Assembly (NCBI GenBank): GCA_964640515.1
Contig: CAZXFG010000027.1
Location: forward strand, 1-11,333
Length of the DNA: 11,333 bases
Source of the DNA: CAZXFG01 sp964640515
GTDB lineage: Bacteria > Patescibacteriota > Patescibacteriia > Magasanikbacterales > GWA2-37-8
Direction: 5' to 3'
The notes under the pieces were generated by a model that was given only the letters and a program-made list of their open reading frames with translations, made no database searches and was not told the origin of the DNA. The translations under genes and the position numbers were made by a program. Position 1 is the stretch's first letter. Every line of letters starts with the position of its first letter. This document shows positions 1-6,086 of this stretch, piece by piece.

Positions 1-1069
1 CATTAAATACGCCTTTCTCATTCAAAAGCGGCACCATCGGCAGATCAATCTTTACGCCGAGATTATAATCATCTTCACCGTAAATTACAGCCGTATGCAC
101 GACACCTGTACCTTCGGCAGTGGTCACAAAATCAGCGCTCGTCACATACCAAGATTTTTTACCGCTATTTTTTACGGCTGGAATTTCGAACAAAGGCTCA
201 TACTCTATACCGACTAAGTCAGAACCTTTTATGCTGCTACTTATTTTATATTTTCCCTCACCCAAAACCGCATCAGCTCTATCTTTTGCCACTACCAGCT
301 GAGACAGATTTTCTACCTCGATTACGATGTACTCAATATCCTTGCCCACGGCCAAAGCCACATTCCCGGGCAAGGTCCAAGGCGTGGTAGTCCAAGCCAA
401 TATATATGTATTTTCCGGCAAACCATGTTTTTTCGGATTTTTTACTTTAAATTTAACAGTAACTGTTTCTTCGGTAATATCCTTATAACTATTATCCATG
501 GCCACTTCAGCCTTAGAGACCGGGGTCTCACAGCGCGGGCAGTACATGAGCACCTTGCGACCCTCATAAATCAAACCTTTGTCCCAAATGGTTTTTAGAG
601 CCCACCACACCGACTCCATATAGGTCGGATCCATGGTCTTGTAGGCATTATCAAACTCCACCCAGCGACCGATGCGATTCACCATTTTCTTCCACTCCTT
701 GGTGTACAACAAAACTTTGGACCGGCAGGTGTCATTGAATTTTTCCACGCCGATTTTTTCTTCAATATCTTTGCGTCCGGAAATTTTTAATTCTTTTTCC
801 ACCAAATTTTCAATCGGCAGTCCATGGCAATCCCAGCCCCAACGGCGACGCACGCGGTAACCTTTCATTGTCCAATAGCGAGGCACCACATCTTTAATTA
901 CCGAACTTAAAATATGCCCATAGTGAGGCAAACCGGTGGCAAAAGGAGGACCATCGTAAAAAACATACGGCTTATTTTCCGGCCGTTCAGACACGGATTT
1001 TTCAAAACATTTATGTTCTTCCCAATACTTTAGGACTTCTTCTTCGTTTTGTGAGGCGTTATATGGCAT
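1..1069 (-). CDS. ileS: Isoleucyl-tRNA synthetase, N-terminal part (runs off the window)
   Basis: Charges tRNA-Ile with isoleucine in the cytoplasm (class I aminoacyl-tRNA synthetase). Translating the minus strand from ATG at 1067-1069 gives 356 uninterrupted codons to the window edge. The class I signature lies at residues 41-52 (PPFATGLPHYGH, HIGH-equivalent HYGH 49-52) and GWDCHGLPIE at 78-87. Cys177 and Cys180 (YCPRCETP) lie before the editing domain (CP1), which contains the TTPWTLPGN stretch. The KMSKS loop and C-terminus are outside the window. PFATGLPHYGH and RRWGWDCHGLP match the eukaryote/archaea-type (type 2) enzyme rather than the E. coli type, which has PPYANGSIHIGH. The start agrees with the family N-terminus. 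There is no Shine-Dalgarno sequence; a promoter lies at 1105-1132. Confidence 0.97.
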   Translation of the reverse strand, partial: MPYNASQNEEEVLKYWEEHKCFEKSVSERPENKPYVFYDGPPFATGLPHYGHILSSVIKDVVPRYWTMKGYRVRRRWGWDCHGLPIENLVEKELKISGRKDIEEKIGVEKFNDTCRSKVLLYTKEWKKMVNRIGRWVEFDNAYKTMDPTYMESVWWALKTIWDKGLIYEGRKVLMYCPRCETPVSKAEVAMDNSYKDITEETVTVKFKVKNPKKHGLPENTYILAWTTTPWTLPGNVALAVGKDIEYIVIEVENLSQLVVAKDRADAVLGEGKYKISSSIKGSDLVGIEYEPLFEIPAVKNSGKKSWYVTSADFVTTAEGTGVVHTAVIYGEDDYNLGVKIDLPMVPLLNEKGVFN

Positions 1070-1104
1070 AGATTGCTTGAAGACATTGATTCAAAATTGA
1101 TTAT

Positions 1105-1132
1105 ATTTTAGCAAAAATACCCCAAAAGTCAA
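1105..1132 (-). promoter_or_regulatory. Predicted sigma-70 promoter of ileS
   Basis: On the minus strand, TTGACT (1127-1132) is followed after 16 nt by TAAAAT (1105-1110), preceded by TGC, an extended -10. It sits between the terminator of the orphan gene and the ileS start, and the -35 overlaps the terminator's U-rich tail region. Confidence 0.6.
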
Positions 1133-1172
1133 TAAAATAGAGAACCGCGCCGTTCCTCCGGACGGCGCGGTT
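1133..1172 (-). terminator. Intrinsic terminator of the 1190-1450 orphan gene
   Basis: Perfect 11-bp GC-rich stem (1143-1153 with 1162-1172), 8-nt loop, followed on the minus strand by the U-rich tail CTCTATTTTATT. It lies 17 nt after the orphan's stop codon. Confidence 0.85.
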
Positions 1173-1189
1173 GTGTTGAAGACGCTCTC

Positions 1190-1450
1190 TCATCGAGACG
1201 CGCGGAAGTAGAGGTAGCGGTCGGGGTCGGCCACCTGGGCCGGGCTGAACGGAATTCCGGTGATGAACTCCACCTCGTCCAGCACCTCGCCGAGGTGCTC
1301 CACGGACAAGGCGAAGTCGTCATCCCCCTCAATGGTGGGGATCACGGCGCCAGCGTGGTCGTGAAGCGAACACACCTGCCCTTGCCAGTCGAAAAGCACC
1401 TCCCGCGCTTCCTTCTGCACCTGCTTCCGATCGTAGTAGAATTTCGACAT
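1190..1450 (-). CDS. Orphan GC-rich small protein, 86 aa, function unknown
   Basis: I do not recognise a family. The product is acidic and soluble, starts MSKFYYDRKQVQKEAREVLF, and has an acidic middle (EGDDDFALSVEH and EVLDEVEF, about residues 41-62), with no membrane segment or signal peptide. Gene structure strongly supports that it is real: a ten-base perfect anti-16S match (AAGGAGGTGA within 1453-1463) correctly spaced from ATG 1448-1450, a near-consensus promoter, and its own terminator. Base composition is clearly richer in GC (C/G third positions) than ileS and the CBS gene beside it. Together with the strong signals this suggests recent transfer or an unusually highly expressed accessory gene. 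A GC-rich frame of 67 codons overlapping it is a shadow. Confidence 0.8.
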   Translation of the reverse strand: MSKFYYDRKQVQKEAREVLFDWQGQVCSLHDHAGAVIPTIEGDDDFALSVEHLGEVLDEVEFITGIPFSPAQVADPDRYLYFRASR

Positions 1451-1452
1451 GA

Positions 1453-1506
1453 CTCACCTCCTTGAAGAACTTACTAATTATGTCAGTTTATCACTCGCTC
1501 TGTCAA
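1453..1506 (-). promoter_or_regulatory. Promoter and perfect ribosome binding site of the 86-aa orphan
   Basis: On the minus strand TTGACA (1501-1506) is followed after 18 nt by CATAAT (1477-1482). The leader then carries AAGGAGGTGAG (1453-1463), a near-complete complement of the 16S rRNA 3' end. The -35 box follows directly on the T-tract of the upstream CBS-gene terminator. Confidence 0.8.
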
Positions 1507-1535
1507 ATCAAAAACCGGCCCGCTTCCAGACCGGT
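1504..1535 (-). terminator. Intrinsic terminator of the CBS-domain gene
   Basis: On the minus strand a 9-bp stem (1514-1522 with 1527-1535, including two G·T pairs) closes a GAAG tetraloop and is followed by TTTTGATTTG. It lies just after the CBS gene's stop codon. Confidence 0.85.
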
Positions 1536-1550
1536 CGATTATTTCTGTTT

Positions 1551-2000
1551 TTAAAAATCAAAATTATTTTTCAATACCGCGTGATAAATTTTTTTGCGGT
1601 TTATAATGCCCACCAGTTTTCCATCTTCAATCACCGGCAAACGCATAATATCGCGGGCCAACATTACCGCTCCGGCCTGCAACACCGGAGTCTCCGGATC
1701 CACTCCCACCACATGTTTGCTCATAAAAATTTCCACCTTGTGGTTCCTGATTTCCTGCATCTTCTTTTCTCGCTCTTCATAATCTACATACATTTCCGGA
1801 TGGTCGTAATAGCTGTGATAAAAAGGATAAACAATTCTAAATAAGTCCTCTTCCGATAGTACTCCGACCACTTTCCCCGCCTCATCCACCACTGGCGCGC
1901 CACTGATGTCGTTGCTATACAAAATCCGGGCCGCTTCTTCATATGTCATATCTCGACGAACACTGATCACTACTGGCTCCATAAGTTCTCGGACTTTCAT
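1551..2000 (-). CDS. Two-CBS-domain protein (adenine-nucleotide sensor type)
   Basis: A 149-aa protein made only of a CBS-domain pair (Bateman module). CBS1 spans about residues 1-58 (starts MKVRELMEPVV; DISGAPVVDEAGKVVGVLSEEDL at 31-53). CBS2 spans about 88-145 (VEIFMSKHVVGVDPETPV; MRLPVIEDGKLVGIINRKKI). The linker at 59-85 is rich in Tyr and His, then charged. Such modules usually bind AMP, ATP or S-adenosylmethionine and control a partner protein; no effector domain is fused here, so target and ligand cannot be named. The gene is monocistronic with its own terminator (1504-1535). No Shine-Dalgarno is visible before ATG 1998-2000, and a 12-bp hairpin lies in the leader. The start fits the family, whose first helix begins KVRDLM. 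Confidence 0.9.
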   Translation of the reverse strand: MKVRELMEPVVISVRRDMTYEEAARILYSNDISGAPVVDEAGKVVGVLSEEDLFRIVYPFYHSYYDHPEMYVDYEEREKKMQEIRNHKVEIFMSKHVVGVDPETPVLQAGAVMLARDIMRLPVIEDGKLVGIINRKKIYHAVLKNNFDF

Positions 2001-2017
2001 ATTTGAAATGAGTGAGA

Positions 2018-2063
2018 GAAAAGATTAAATGCGTTTAATCTTTTCCGAGTGAATGAAAATATA
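2018..2063 (-). promoter_or_regulatory. Leader hairpin and weak promoter of the CBS-domain gene
   Basis: Perfect 12-bp inverted repeat GAAAAGATTAAA (2018-2029) / TTTAATCTTTTC (2034-2045) with a 4-nt loop, 17 nt before the start codon. On the minus strand an extended -10, TGG-TATATT (TATATT at 2058-2063), lies upstream with no clear -35, so the hairpin would be near the 5' end of a roughly 50-nt leader. It could be an operator, an mRNA-stabilising 5' hairpin or a translation control. It lacks a GC-rich stem and does not look like a terminator. Confidence 0.45.
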
Positions 2064-2140
2064 CCAAAGGTATAAATTCCAAATTAAGGACAATGCTCCT
2101 TACCTGTATTCTACCCAGTCAATCGTCGTCCGTCAACCAA

Positions 2141-2168
2141 TTGCCAAAAACCAAAGAAATGATATAAT
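2141..2168 (+). promoter_or_regulatory. Predicted promoter of the rpiB operon
   Basis: TTGCCA (2141-2146), 16-nt spacer, perfect -10 TATAAT (2163-2168). Transcription would start near 2175, leaving a leader of about 18 nt without a Shine-Dalgarno before ATG 2193. Confidence 0.75.
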
Positions 2169-2192
2169 TAAAACATTAAAATAACAATATAT

Positions 2193-2636
2193 ATGATATA
2201 TATCGCCTCGGATCACGCCGGTTTTCAGCTTAAAAAATCCTTAATCAGTTATTTAGAAAACCAGCTCAAAGCGCGGTTTGAAGACATGGGACCATCCTCC
2301 TATGTAGAAACCGATGACTTTCCGGATTATGCCATTCCCTTGGCTCAAGCCGTAGCCAAGGATAAAAACAATCGGGGCATATTGATTTGCGGTTCAGGTT
2401 CAGGCATGTGCATCGCGGCCAACAAAGTTAAGGGCGCTTACGCCATTGTCGGCTATAATATCAGCGCCGCGGAAATGGGGCGCCGGCATAACAACGCCAA
2501 CATTATCTGTTTGGCCGGCAAAGTTTTGAGCGAGGAACACGCCTTCGCCATTGTCAAAAAATTTTTAAACACGGAATTTGAAGGCGCGGAAAGATTGGTG
2601 AGGAGAAATAAGAAAATTGAATCTTTGGAGAAATAA
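2193..2636 (+). CDS. rpiB: Ribose-5-phosphate isomerase B
   Basis: Interconverts ribulose-5-phosphate and ribose-5-phosphate in the non-oxidative pentose phosphate pathway. The 147-aa length is typical of the RpiB/LacAB family. The N-terminus IASDHAGF (Asp7, His8) is the sugar-phosphate-binding signature. The catalytic Cys66 sits in ILICGSGSGM, followed by IAANKVKG. His99 in RRHNNAN is the ring-opening histidine. Positions equal those of the E. coli enzyme. The usual Thr in CGTG is Ser here, a conservative change. First gene of the run; its stop overlaps the rpe start region by spacing of one base, so the two are translationally close. Confidence 0.96.
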   Translation: MIYIASDHAGFQLKKSLISYLENQLKARFEDMGPSSYVETDDFPDYAIPLAQAVAKDKNNRGILICGSGSGMCIAANKVKGAYAIVGYNISAAEMGRRHNNANIICLAGKVLSEEHAFAIVKKFLNTEFEGAERLVRRNKKIESLEK

Positions 2637-2637
2637 T

Positions 2638-3291
2638 ATGCCCGCTATTCCTAAAATTGTCATCCCCTCCATCTTAGAAAATAGTTTTGAACAATTCGCC
2701 AGTCGGCTGAAAGCCATTGAGCAAGTCGCGCCCTTGGTAGAAATTGATGTGATGGATGGAATTTTTGTGGACAGCCAATCTTTTACGGACATTGAAAAAA
2801 TAAACGAGCTGAATACTCCTGTAAAATTTCAATTACACTTCATGGTGGAAAACCCGTTGGCGGAAATTGAAAAATGGAAAAAAATAAAAAATATTTCCCG
2901 AGTGATTTTTCACATAGAATCCAAAAGCGACCCGATATCCTGCCTCAACGCCATCCGCGCCAACTGCTGGCAAGCGGGAATCGCCCTACAGACCGACACT
3001 CCTCTCTCGGCCGTGGCGCCCTATTACAACCTGATAGATGCGGTAATGTTCATGCTGGTAAAAATCGGGCAACAAGGAGGCCAACTAGTGACCGAGGCGG
3101 GCGAAAAAATCAAAGAATTCGCGGCTTTACCCCAGCGCCCGCTCTGCGCCATTGATGGCGGGATTAATAAAAATAATGTACAATTAGTTAAAGATTGGGG
3201 GGTGGAAATTTTCGGCATTGGCAGCGCCATTGTCAAGGCCGAAAATCCAAAACTGGCATATCAAGAATTTTTATCTCTAATCCAAAAATAA
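2638..3291 (+). CDS. rpe: Ribulose-phosphate 3-epimerase (divergent)
   Basis: Interconverts ribulose-5-P and xylulose-5-P; a (beta/alpha)8 barrel of 217 aa from ATG 2638. That start begins MPAIPKIVIPSIL, matching the family, and uses GGAG of the rpiB 3' end (about 2626) as a plausible ribosome site. An upstream in-frame ATG at 2617 lies inside rpiB and adds only 7 residues. Visible motifs: EIDVMDG (35-41), LHFMVENP (66-73), QTDTPL (118-123), the phosphate-loop region GQQGGQ (144-149), AIDGGINKNN (171-180) and GIGSAIV (193-199). Catalytic Asp37 and Asp173 and the metal ligand His67 are present, but the family's first metal-ligand His (HxD) is Glu35 here. It probably acts with RpiB. Confidence 0.9.
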   Translation: MPAIPKIVIPSILENSFEQFASRLKAIEQVAPLVEIDVMDGIFVDSQSFTDIEKINELNTPVKFQLHFMVENPLAEIEKWKKIKNISRVIFHIESKSDPISCLNAIRANCWQAGIALQTDTPLSAVAPYYNLIDAVMFMLVKIGQQGGQLVTEAGEKIKEFAALPQRPLCAIDGGINKNNVQLVKDWGVEIFGIGSAIVKAENPKLAYQEFLSLIQK

Positions 3292-3293
3292 GT

Positions 3294-4238
3294 ATGTTAG
3301 ATCTGGTGATTATAGGGGGATCGGCAGCCGGTTGCAACGCGGCAATTTACGCGGCCAGGAGAAAATTAAACTTTGCCATGATTACCAATAATATTGGTGG
3401 TGAAGTGGCCATGTCCGGTGAAGTGGGAAATTGGTTGGGAGAAGTGAGCATAAACGGTTTTGAATTGGCGCAAAAATTTGCCGCTCATGTTAAATCATAC
3501 GATGTGCAGATTGAGGAAGGCTGGATGGTGGAAAAAATTACACCAACAAAAAAATATCATTTGATTACGGCTAAAAACGCTAACGGCGAAGAAAAAAATT
3601 GGGAAACCAAAACCGTCATCATCGCCACTGGCATTCATCCGCGCCAACTACGCGTTCCGGGAGAAAAAGAGTTTGACCGCAAAGGCGTGACCTATTGCTC
3701 GGTCTGCGATGGCCCATTATACCGGGGAAAAATTACGGTAACTATTGGCTCTGGCAACAGTGCCCTGGAATCAGCTCTGATGATGGCCAGTCTGGCCAAA
3801 AAAGTATATTTATTAAGCAAATACACCGACACACCGGAACATAACGGCGGATTTCCGCGTGGAGAAAATGTGCTCGTTGATAAACTAAAATCATCTCCCA
3901 ACGTGGAAATTATCTATGGCGCGGAGACCACGGAGATTAAGGGCGACAAAAAAGTTACCGGTCTGGTTTACCGCGACACCGCCGGCCAAAAGCAAACTCT
4001 GGCTGTAGATGGAATCATGGTGCATATCGGCATGGTGCCCAATTCTCAACTAGTGGATTGTGAAAAAGATAAAATAGGACAGATTATGGTAAACGCGCGC
4101 TGTGAAACGAGCATACCGGGCGTTTACGCGGCCGGTGATGTCACTAATATCCCCTACAAACAAATCGGCGTGGCCGCCGGCCAAGGAATCATTGCCAGTT
4201 TATCCGCTATTGAATATCTCAACAGGTTTAAGGAATAA
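3294..4238 (+). CDS. Thioredoxin reductase-like flavoprotein (TrxB/AhpF family)
   Basis: Two-dinucleotide-fold pyridine nucleotide-disulfide reductase of 314 aa, starting 2 nt after the rpe stop. The FAD fold begins with IIGGSAAGCNAAIYAARR (residues 6-23, GGSAAG for the usual GGGPAG). Then follow IIATGIHPR (109-117), the redox pair Cys135/Cys138 in YCSVCDGP, the second Rossmann motif IGSGNSALESA (151-161), and the FAD motif GVYAAGDV (276-283). The HRRxxxR motif, which grips the NADPH 2'-phosphate in E. coli TrxB, is absent after KKVYLL; the segment reads SKYTDTPEHNGGF. It is therefore likely a disulfide reductase using NADH or another donor. No thioredoxin gene is nearby. An in-frame extension back to 3195 overlaps rpe and is not credible. 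Confidence 0.9.
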   Translation: MLDLVIIGGSAAGCNAAIYAARRKLNFAMITNNIGGEVAMSGEVGNWLGEVSINGFELAQKFAAHVKSYDVQIEEGWMVEKITPTKKYHLITAKNANGEEKNWETKTVIIATGIHPRQLRVPGEKEFDRKGVTYCSVCDGPLYRGKITVTIGSGNSALESALMMASLAKKVYLLSKYTDTPEHNGGFPRGENVLVDKLKSSPNVEIIYGAETTEIKGDKKVTGLVYRDTAGQKQTLAVDGIMVHIGMVPNSQLVDCEKDKIGQIMVNARCETSIPGVYAAGDVTNIPYKQIGVAAGQGIIASLSAIEYLNRFKE

Positions 4239-4246
4239 AAAACGAA

Positions 4247-4299
4247 TTGTCATTCCGAACGAGTACCGACACAGTCGGGACGAGGAGGAATCTCTGTCC
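4247..4299 (+). repeat. Palindromic repeat copy 1, left boundary of the GIY-YIG unit
   Basis: Begins TTGTCATTCCGA and ends GGAATCTCTGTCC, with ATTCC (4252-4256) able to pair with GGAAT (4287-4291) and an internal hairpin CCGAC-ACA-GTCGG (4266-4278). It is related, in inverted orientation, to copy 2 at 4600-4638 and to copies at 9468-9496 and 9575-9624. It starts 8 nt after the TrxB-like stop and ends 3 nt before the GIY-YIG start. It contains GAGGAGG, the only Shine-Dalgarno-like sequence for that gene, at longer than usual spacing. Confidence 0.75.
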
Positions 4300-4302
4300 A
4301 AT

Positions 4303-4599
4303 ATGGCAAGGAGTCATAATTACTATGTATACATAATTTCTAGTATTAACGGCGTAATCTATATAGGCGTAACAAATGATTTAATAAGAAGAGTAGACGA
4401 ACACAGAATGGAATTGGCTGAAGGTTTCACCAAAAAATATCAATGTAAAAAATTAGTCTACTATGAACATTATCCGGACATTAATATAGCAATCAAGCGT
4501 GAGAAGGAAATGAAAGGGTGGAGAAGAGAGAAAAAACTTGCCCTGATAGAACAATCTAATCCACATTGGCACGATTTATATCAAAATTTAATAACATAA
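4303..4599 (+). CDS. GIY-YIG single-domain nuclease (YhbQ/UPF0213-like)
   Basis: A 98-aa protein consisting of one GIY-YIG nuclease domain. YVYII (8-12) corresponds to GIY, IYIGVT (19-24) to YIG, followed by NDLIRRVDEH (25-34) with the catalytic Arg, and the probable metal-binding Glu67 in KREKEMKGW. The C-terminus NPHWHDLY is typical of the small stand-alone subfamily. Cellular roles of these proteins are mostly unproven. The frame stays open upstream to 4102, but that part overlaps the TrxB-like gene in another frame, so ATG 4303 is chosen. The gene fits exactly between two inverted repeat copies and interrupts an otherwise metabolic operon, suggesting the gene and repeats moved as one unit. 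Confidence 0.9.
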   Translation: MARSHNYYVYIISSINGVIYIGVTNDLIRRVDEHRMELAEGFTKKYQCKKLVYYEHYPDINIAIKREKEMKGWRREKKLALIEQSNPHWHDLYQNLIT

Positions 4600-4638
4600 C
4601 GGGACAGAGATCCCTCGTCGTTCCTCCTCGGGATGACA
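4600..4638 (-). repeat. Palindromic repeat copy 2, right boundary of the GIY-YIG unit
   Basis: Read on the minus strand it begins TGTCATCCCGAGGAGG and ends GGGATCTCTGTCCC, matching both ends of copy 1 in inverted orientation. ATCCC (4610-4614) pairs with GGGAT (4630-4634). It begins one base after the GIY-YIG stop codon. Confidence 0.75.
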
Positions 4639-4652
4639 CTAACACAAAATAT

Positions 4653-4958
4653 ATGCCCTTTTTTAACTTCCTCCCCAATCTCCCTTGGCCCATTCTTGAT
4701 ATAATCATGAATGTGGTCGCCGGACTGGGCGCTATCTTACTCACTTACGCCATCTTTTTGGAAGCCGAACGCCGTCAGGACGCAATCTTCGTGATTGGCG
4801 CGTCTTGCCTTTTGGTCTATGCCCTCTGGATTGGAAACAAAATATTCTCTTTGGCCATGGCCGGAGTGGCCATCGGCGCTTTTATTGAATTAATAGAAAT
4901 TATGCTTGGCCGCCACCCGCATACTCGAGAGATGACGGAAAAATACAAAAATCCTTAA
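4653..4958 (+). CDS. Small three-helix membrane protein, function unknown
   Basis: A 101-aa hydrophobic protein from ATG 4653. Predicted membrane helices lie at about residues 14-36, 44-61 and 64-85, with a charged EAERRQD loop between the first two and a charged C-terminal tail (GRHPHTREMTEKYKN). The frame is open upstream to 4566, but that extension translates repeat copy 2 and overlaps the GIY-YIG gene, so I reject it. No Shine-Dalgarno sequence. It sits 12 nt before pfkB and is probably cotranscribed. I do not recognise a family. Confidence 0.75.
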   Translation: MPFFNFLPNLPWPILDIIMNVVAGLGAILLTYAIFLEAERRQDAIFVIGASCLLVYALWIGNKIFSLAMAGVAIGAFIELIEIMLGRHPHTREMTEKYKNP

Positions 4959-4970
4959 ACCCAATTAATT

Positions 4971-5957
4971 ATGTACAATCTTATTGTTATCGGCGACGCG
5001 CTCATTGATACTCATGTCCAAATTGATAACGCTTCTCTGGAATGTAATATTGACGGAAAAAATTGTAAACTTTGCCTGGACTTCGCTCGCAAAATCCCCA
5101 TTACCGGCAGTTTCCAATCCGTAGGCGGTAATGGCGCCAATGTGGCCTCCGGAATTACCAAATTGGGACTCAAAACTGCTCTGCTCGCCTCTTTGGGGCA
5201 GGACTCCAATGGCAAACTAATTGTCGCGGAATTGAAAAAACAAAATATCGATACTGATTTAATTACCTTTGACCCCAAAGCCAAATCCCGCTATTCTATT
5301 GTGCTCAATTACCAGGGTGAACGCACTATTCTCTCTTTTCATCAAAAAAGAAAATACGATTGGCCTGAAAAACTACCGGCCACCGATTGGATTTATTACA
5401 CCGGTCTAAGCGAGGGTTTTGAAAATTTACAAGATAAATTATTAGAATTTTTAACCAAACACCCCACGGTCAGAATGGCCTTCAACCCAGGATCATATCA
5501 ATTAAAAAATGCCCCGGAAAAAGTACGGGAGGCCATTGCCAAGAACGACATCCTAATTGTCAATTTGGAAGAAGCGGAACAGATTTTAAACACCACGCTC
5601 AAAAAACAAAAAAGCGTAGAAGCTTTAATTCACGGTCTGTTATCCTTGGGCGCCAAAGAAACCATTATTACAGACGCGCAAAATGGCGCTTGGGCGGGCA
5701 ATGAAGAAGAAATCTGGCATATGCCCACATTTCCAGTGGAAGTGGTAGCCAAAACCGGAGCTGGAGACGCTTTTTCTTCGGGATATGTGACAGCGCGCTG
5801 TCTGGGCCATGATATCCACGGGGCTTTGCAATGGGGCATTGCCAATAGTTGTGGTGTTATCGGGAGTTTTGGAGCGCAAATTGGTTTACTGGATCAAGCC
5901 GGGGTGAAAAAAATGATTAAGAAATATTCTTCCATCAAACCGAAACAGATAAATTAA
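4971..5957 (+). CDS. PfkB-family carbohydrate/nucleoside kinase
   Basis: Ribokinase-fold kinase of 328 aa that transfers phosphate from ATP to a sugar or nucleoside hydroxyl. PfkB signature 1 is VGGNGANVASGITKLGL (51-67). Signature 2 is AKTGAGDAFSSGY (260-272) with the anion hole GAGD and catalytic base Asp266. The N-terminus LIVIGDALIDTHV (4-16) is the substrate-binding strand. An insert at residues 25-43 with three cysteines (Cys25, Cys32, Cys35) precedes signature 1. Substrate cannot be fixed from sequence. Neighbouring rpiB and rpe make ribose, another pentose or a nucleoside plausible. Last gene of the run, followed by a bidirectional palindromic terminator. Confidence 0.92.
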   Translation: MYNLIVIGDALIDTHVQIDNASLECNIDGKNCKLCLDFARKIPITGSFQSVGGNGANVASGITKLGLKTALLASLGQDSNGKLIVAELKKQNIDTDLITFDPKAKSRYSIVLNYQGERTILSFHQKRKYDWPEKLPATDWIYYTGLSEGFENLQDKLLEFLTKHPTVRMAFNPGSYQLKNAPEKVREAIAKNDILIVNLEEAEQILNTTLKKQKSVEALIHGLLSLGAKETIITDAQNGAWAGNEEEIWHMPTFPVEVVAKTGAGDAFSSGYVTARCLGHDIHGALQWGIANSCGVIGSFGAQIGLLDQAGVKKMIKKYSSIKPKQIN

Positions 5958-6080
5958 AACAGACATTACCCTCTCGCAAACAGTGTCGGCTCGCCTGCGG
6001 GCGATCCGCACTTCAGATCTCACCCGCCGCGAGGCGGGTTCCGATATGTTGCTCGAAGGTAATGTCTGTTTTTGTTTTAT
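5956..6080. terminator. Bidirectional terminator with nested hairpins
   Basis: Perfect 15-bp outer stem AAAACAGACATTACC (5956-5970) / GGTAATGTCTGTTTT (6058-6072), followed by TTGTTTTAT on plus and AATTT on minus. Between the arms lie an imperfect stem continuation and two inner hairpins: TCGCC-TGCG-GGCGA (5991-6004) and ACCCGCC-GCGA-GGCGGGT (6022-6039). It stands between the convergent pfkB (+) and the 242-aa gene (-), so it can stop transcription both ways. The insert is far larger than a normal terminator loop. Confidence 0.75.
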
Positions 6081-6086
6081 ACGAAT

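Noticed and set aside
1449..1844. Plus-strand frame of 131 codons across the CBS gene
   Set aside because: Antisense shadow of the CBS-domain gene; no recognisable protein and no start signals.
2874..3155. Plus-strand frame of 93 codons inside rpe
   Set aside because: Out-of-frame shadow of rpe, low-complexity basic product and no start signal.
4102..4302. N-terminal extension of the GIY-YIG protein
   Set aside because: It overlaps the well-supported 3' end of the TrxB-like gene in another frame and translates through repeat copy 1; the family starts near ATG 4303.
4566..4652. N-terminal extension of the small membrane protein
   Set aside because: It translates repeat copy 2 and overlaps the GIY-YIG gene; the hydrophobic protein begins naturally at 4653.
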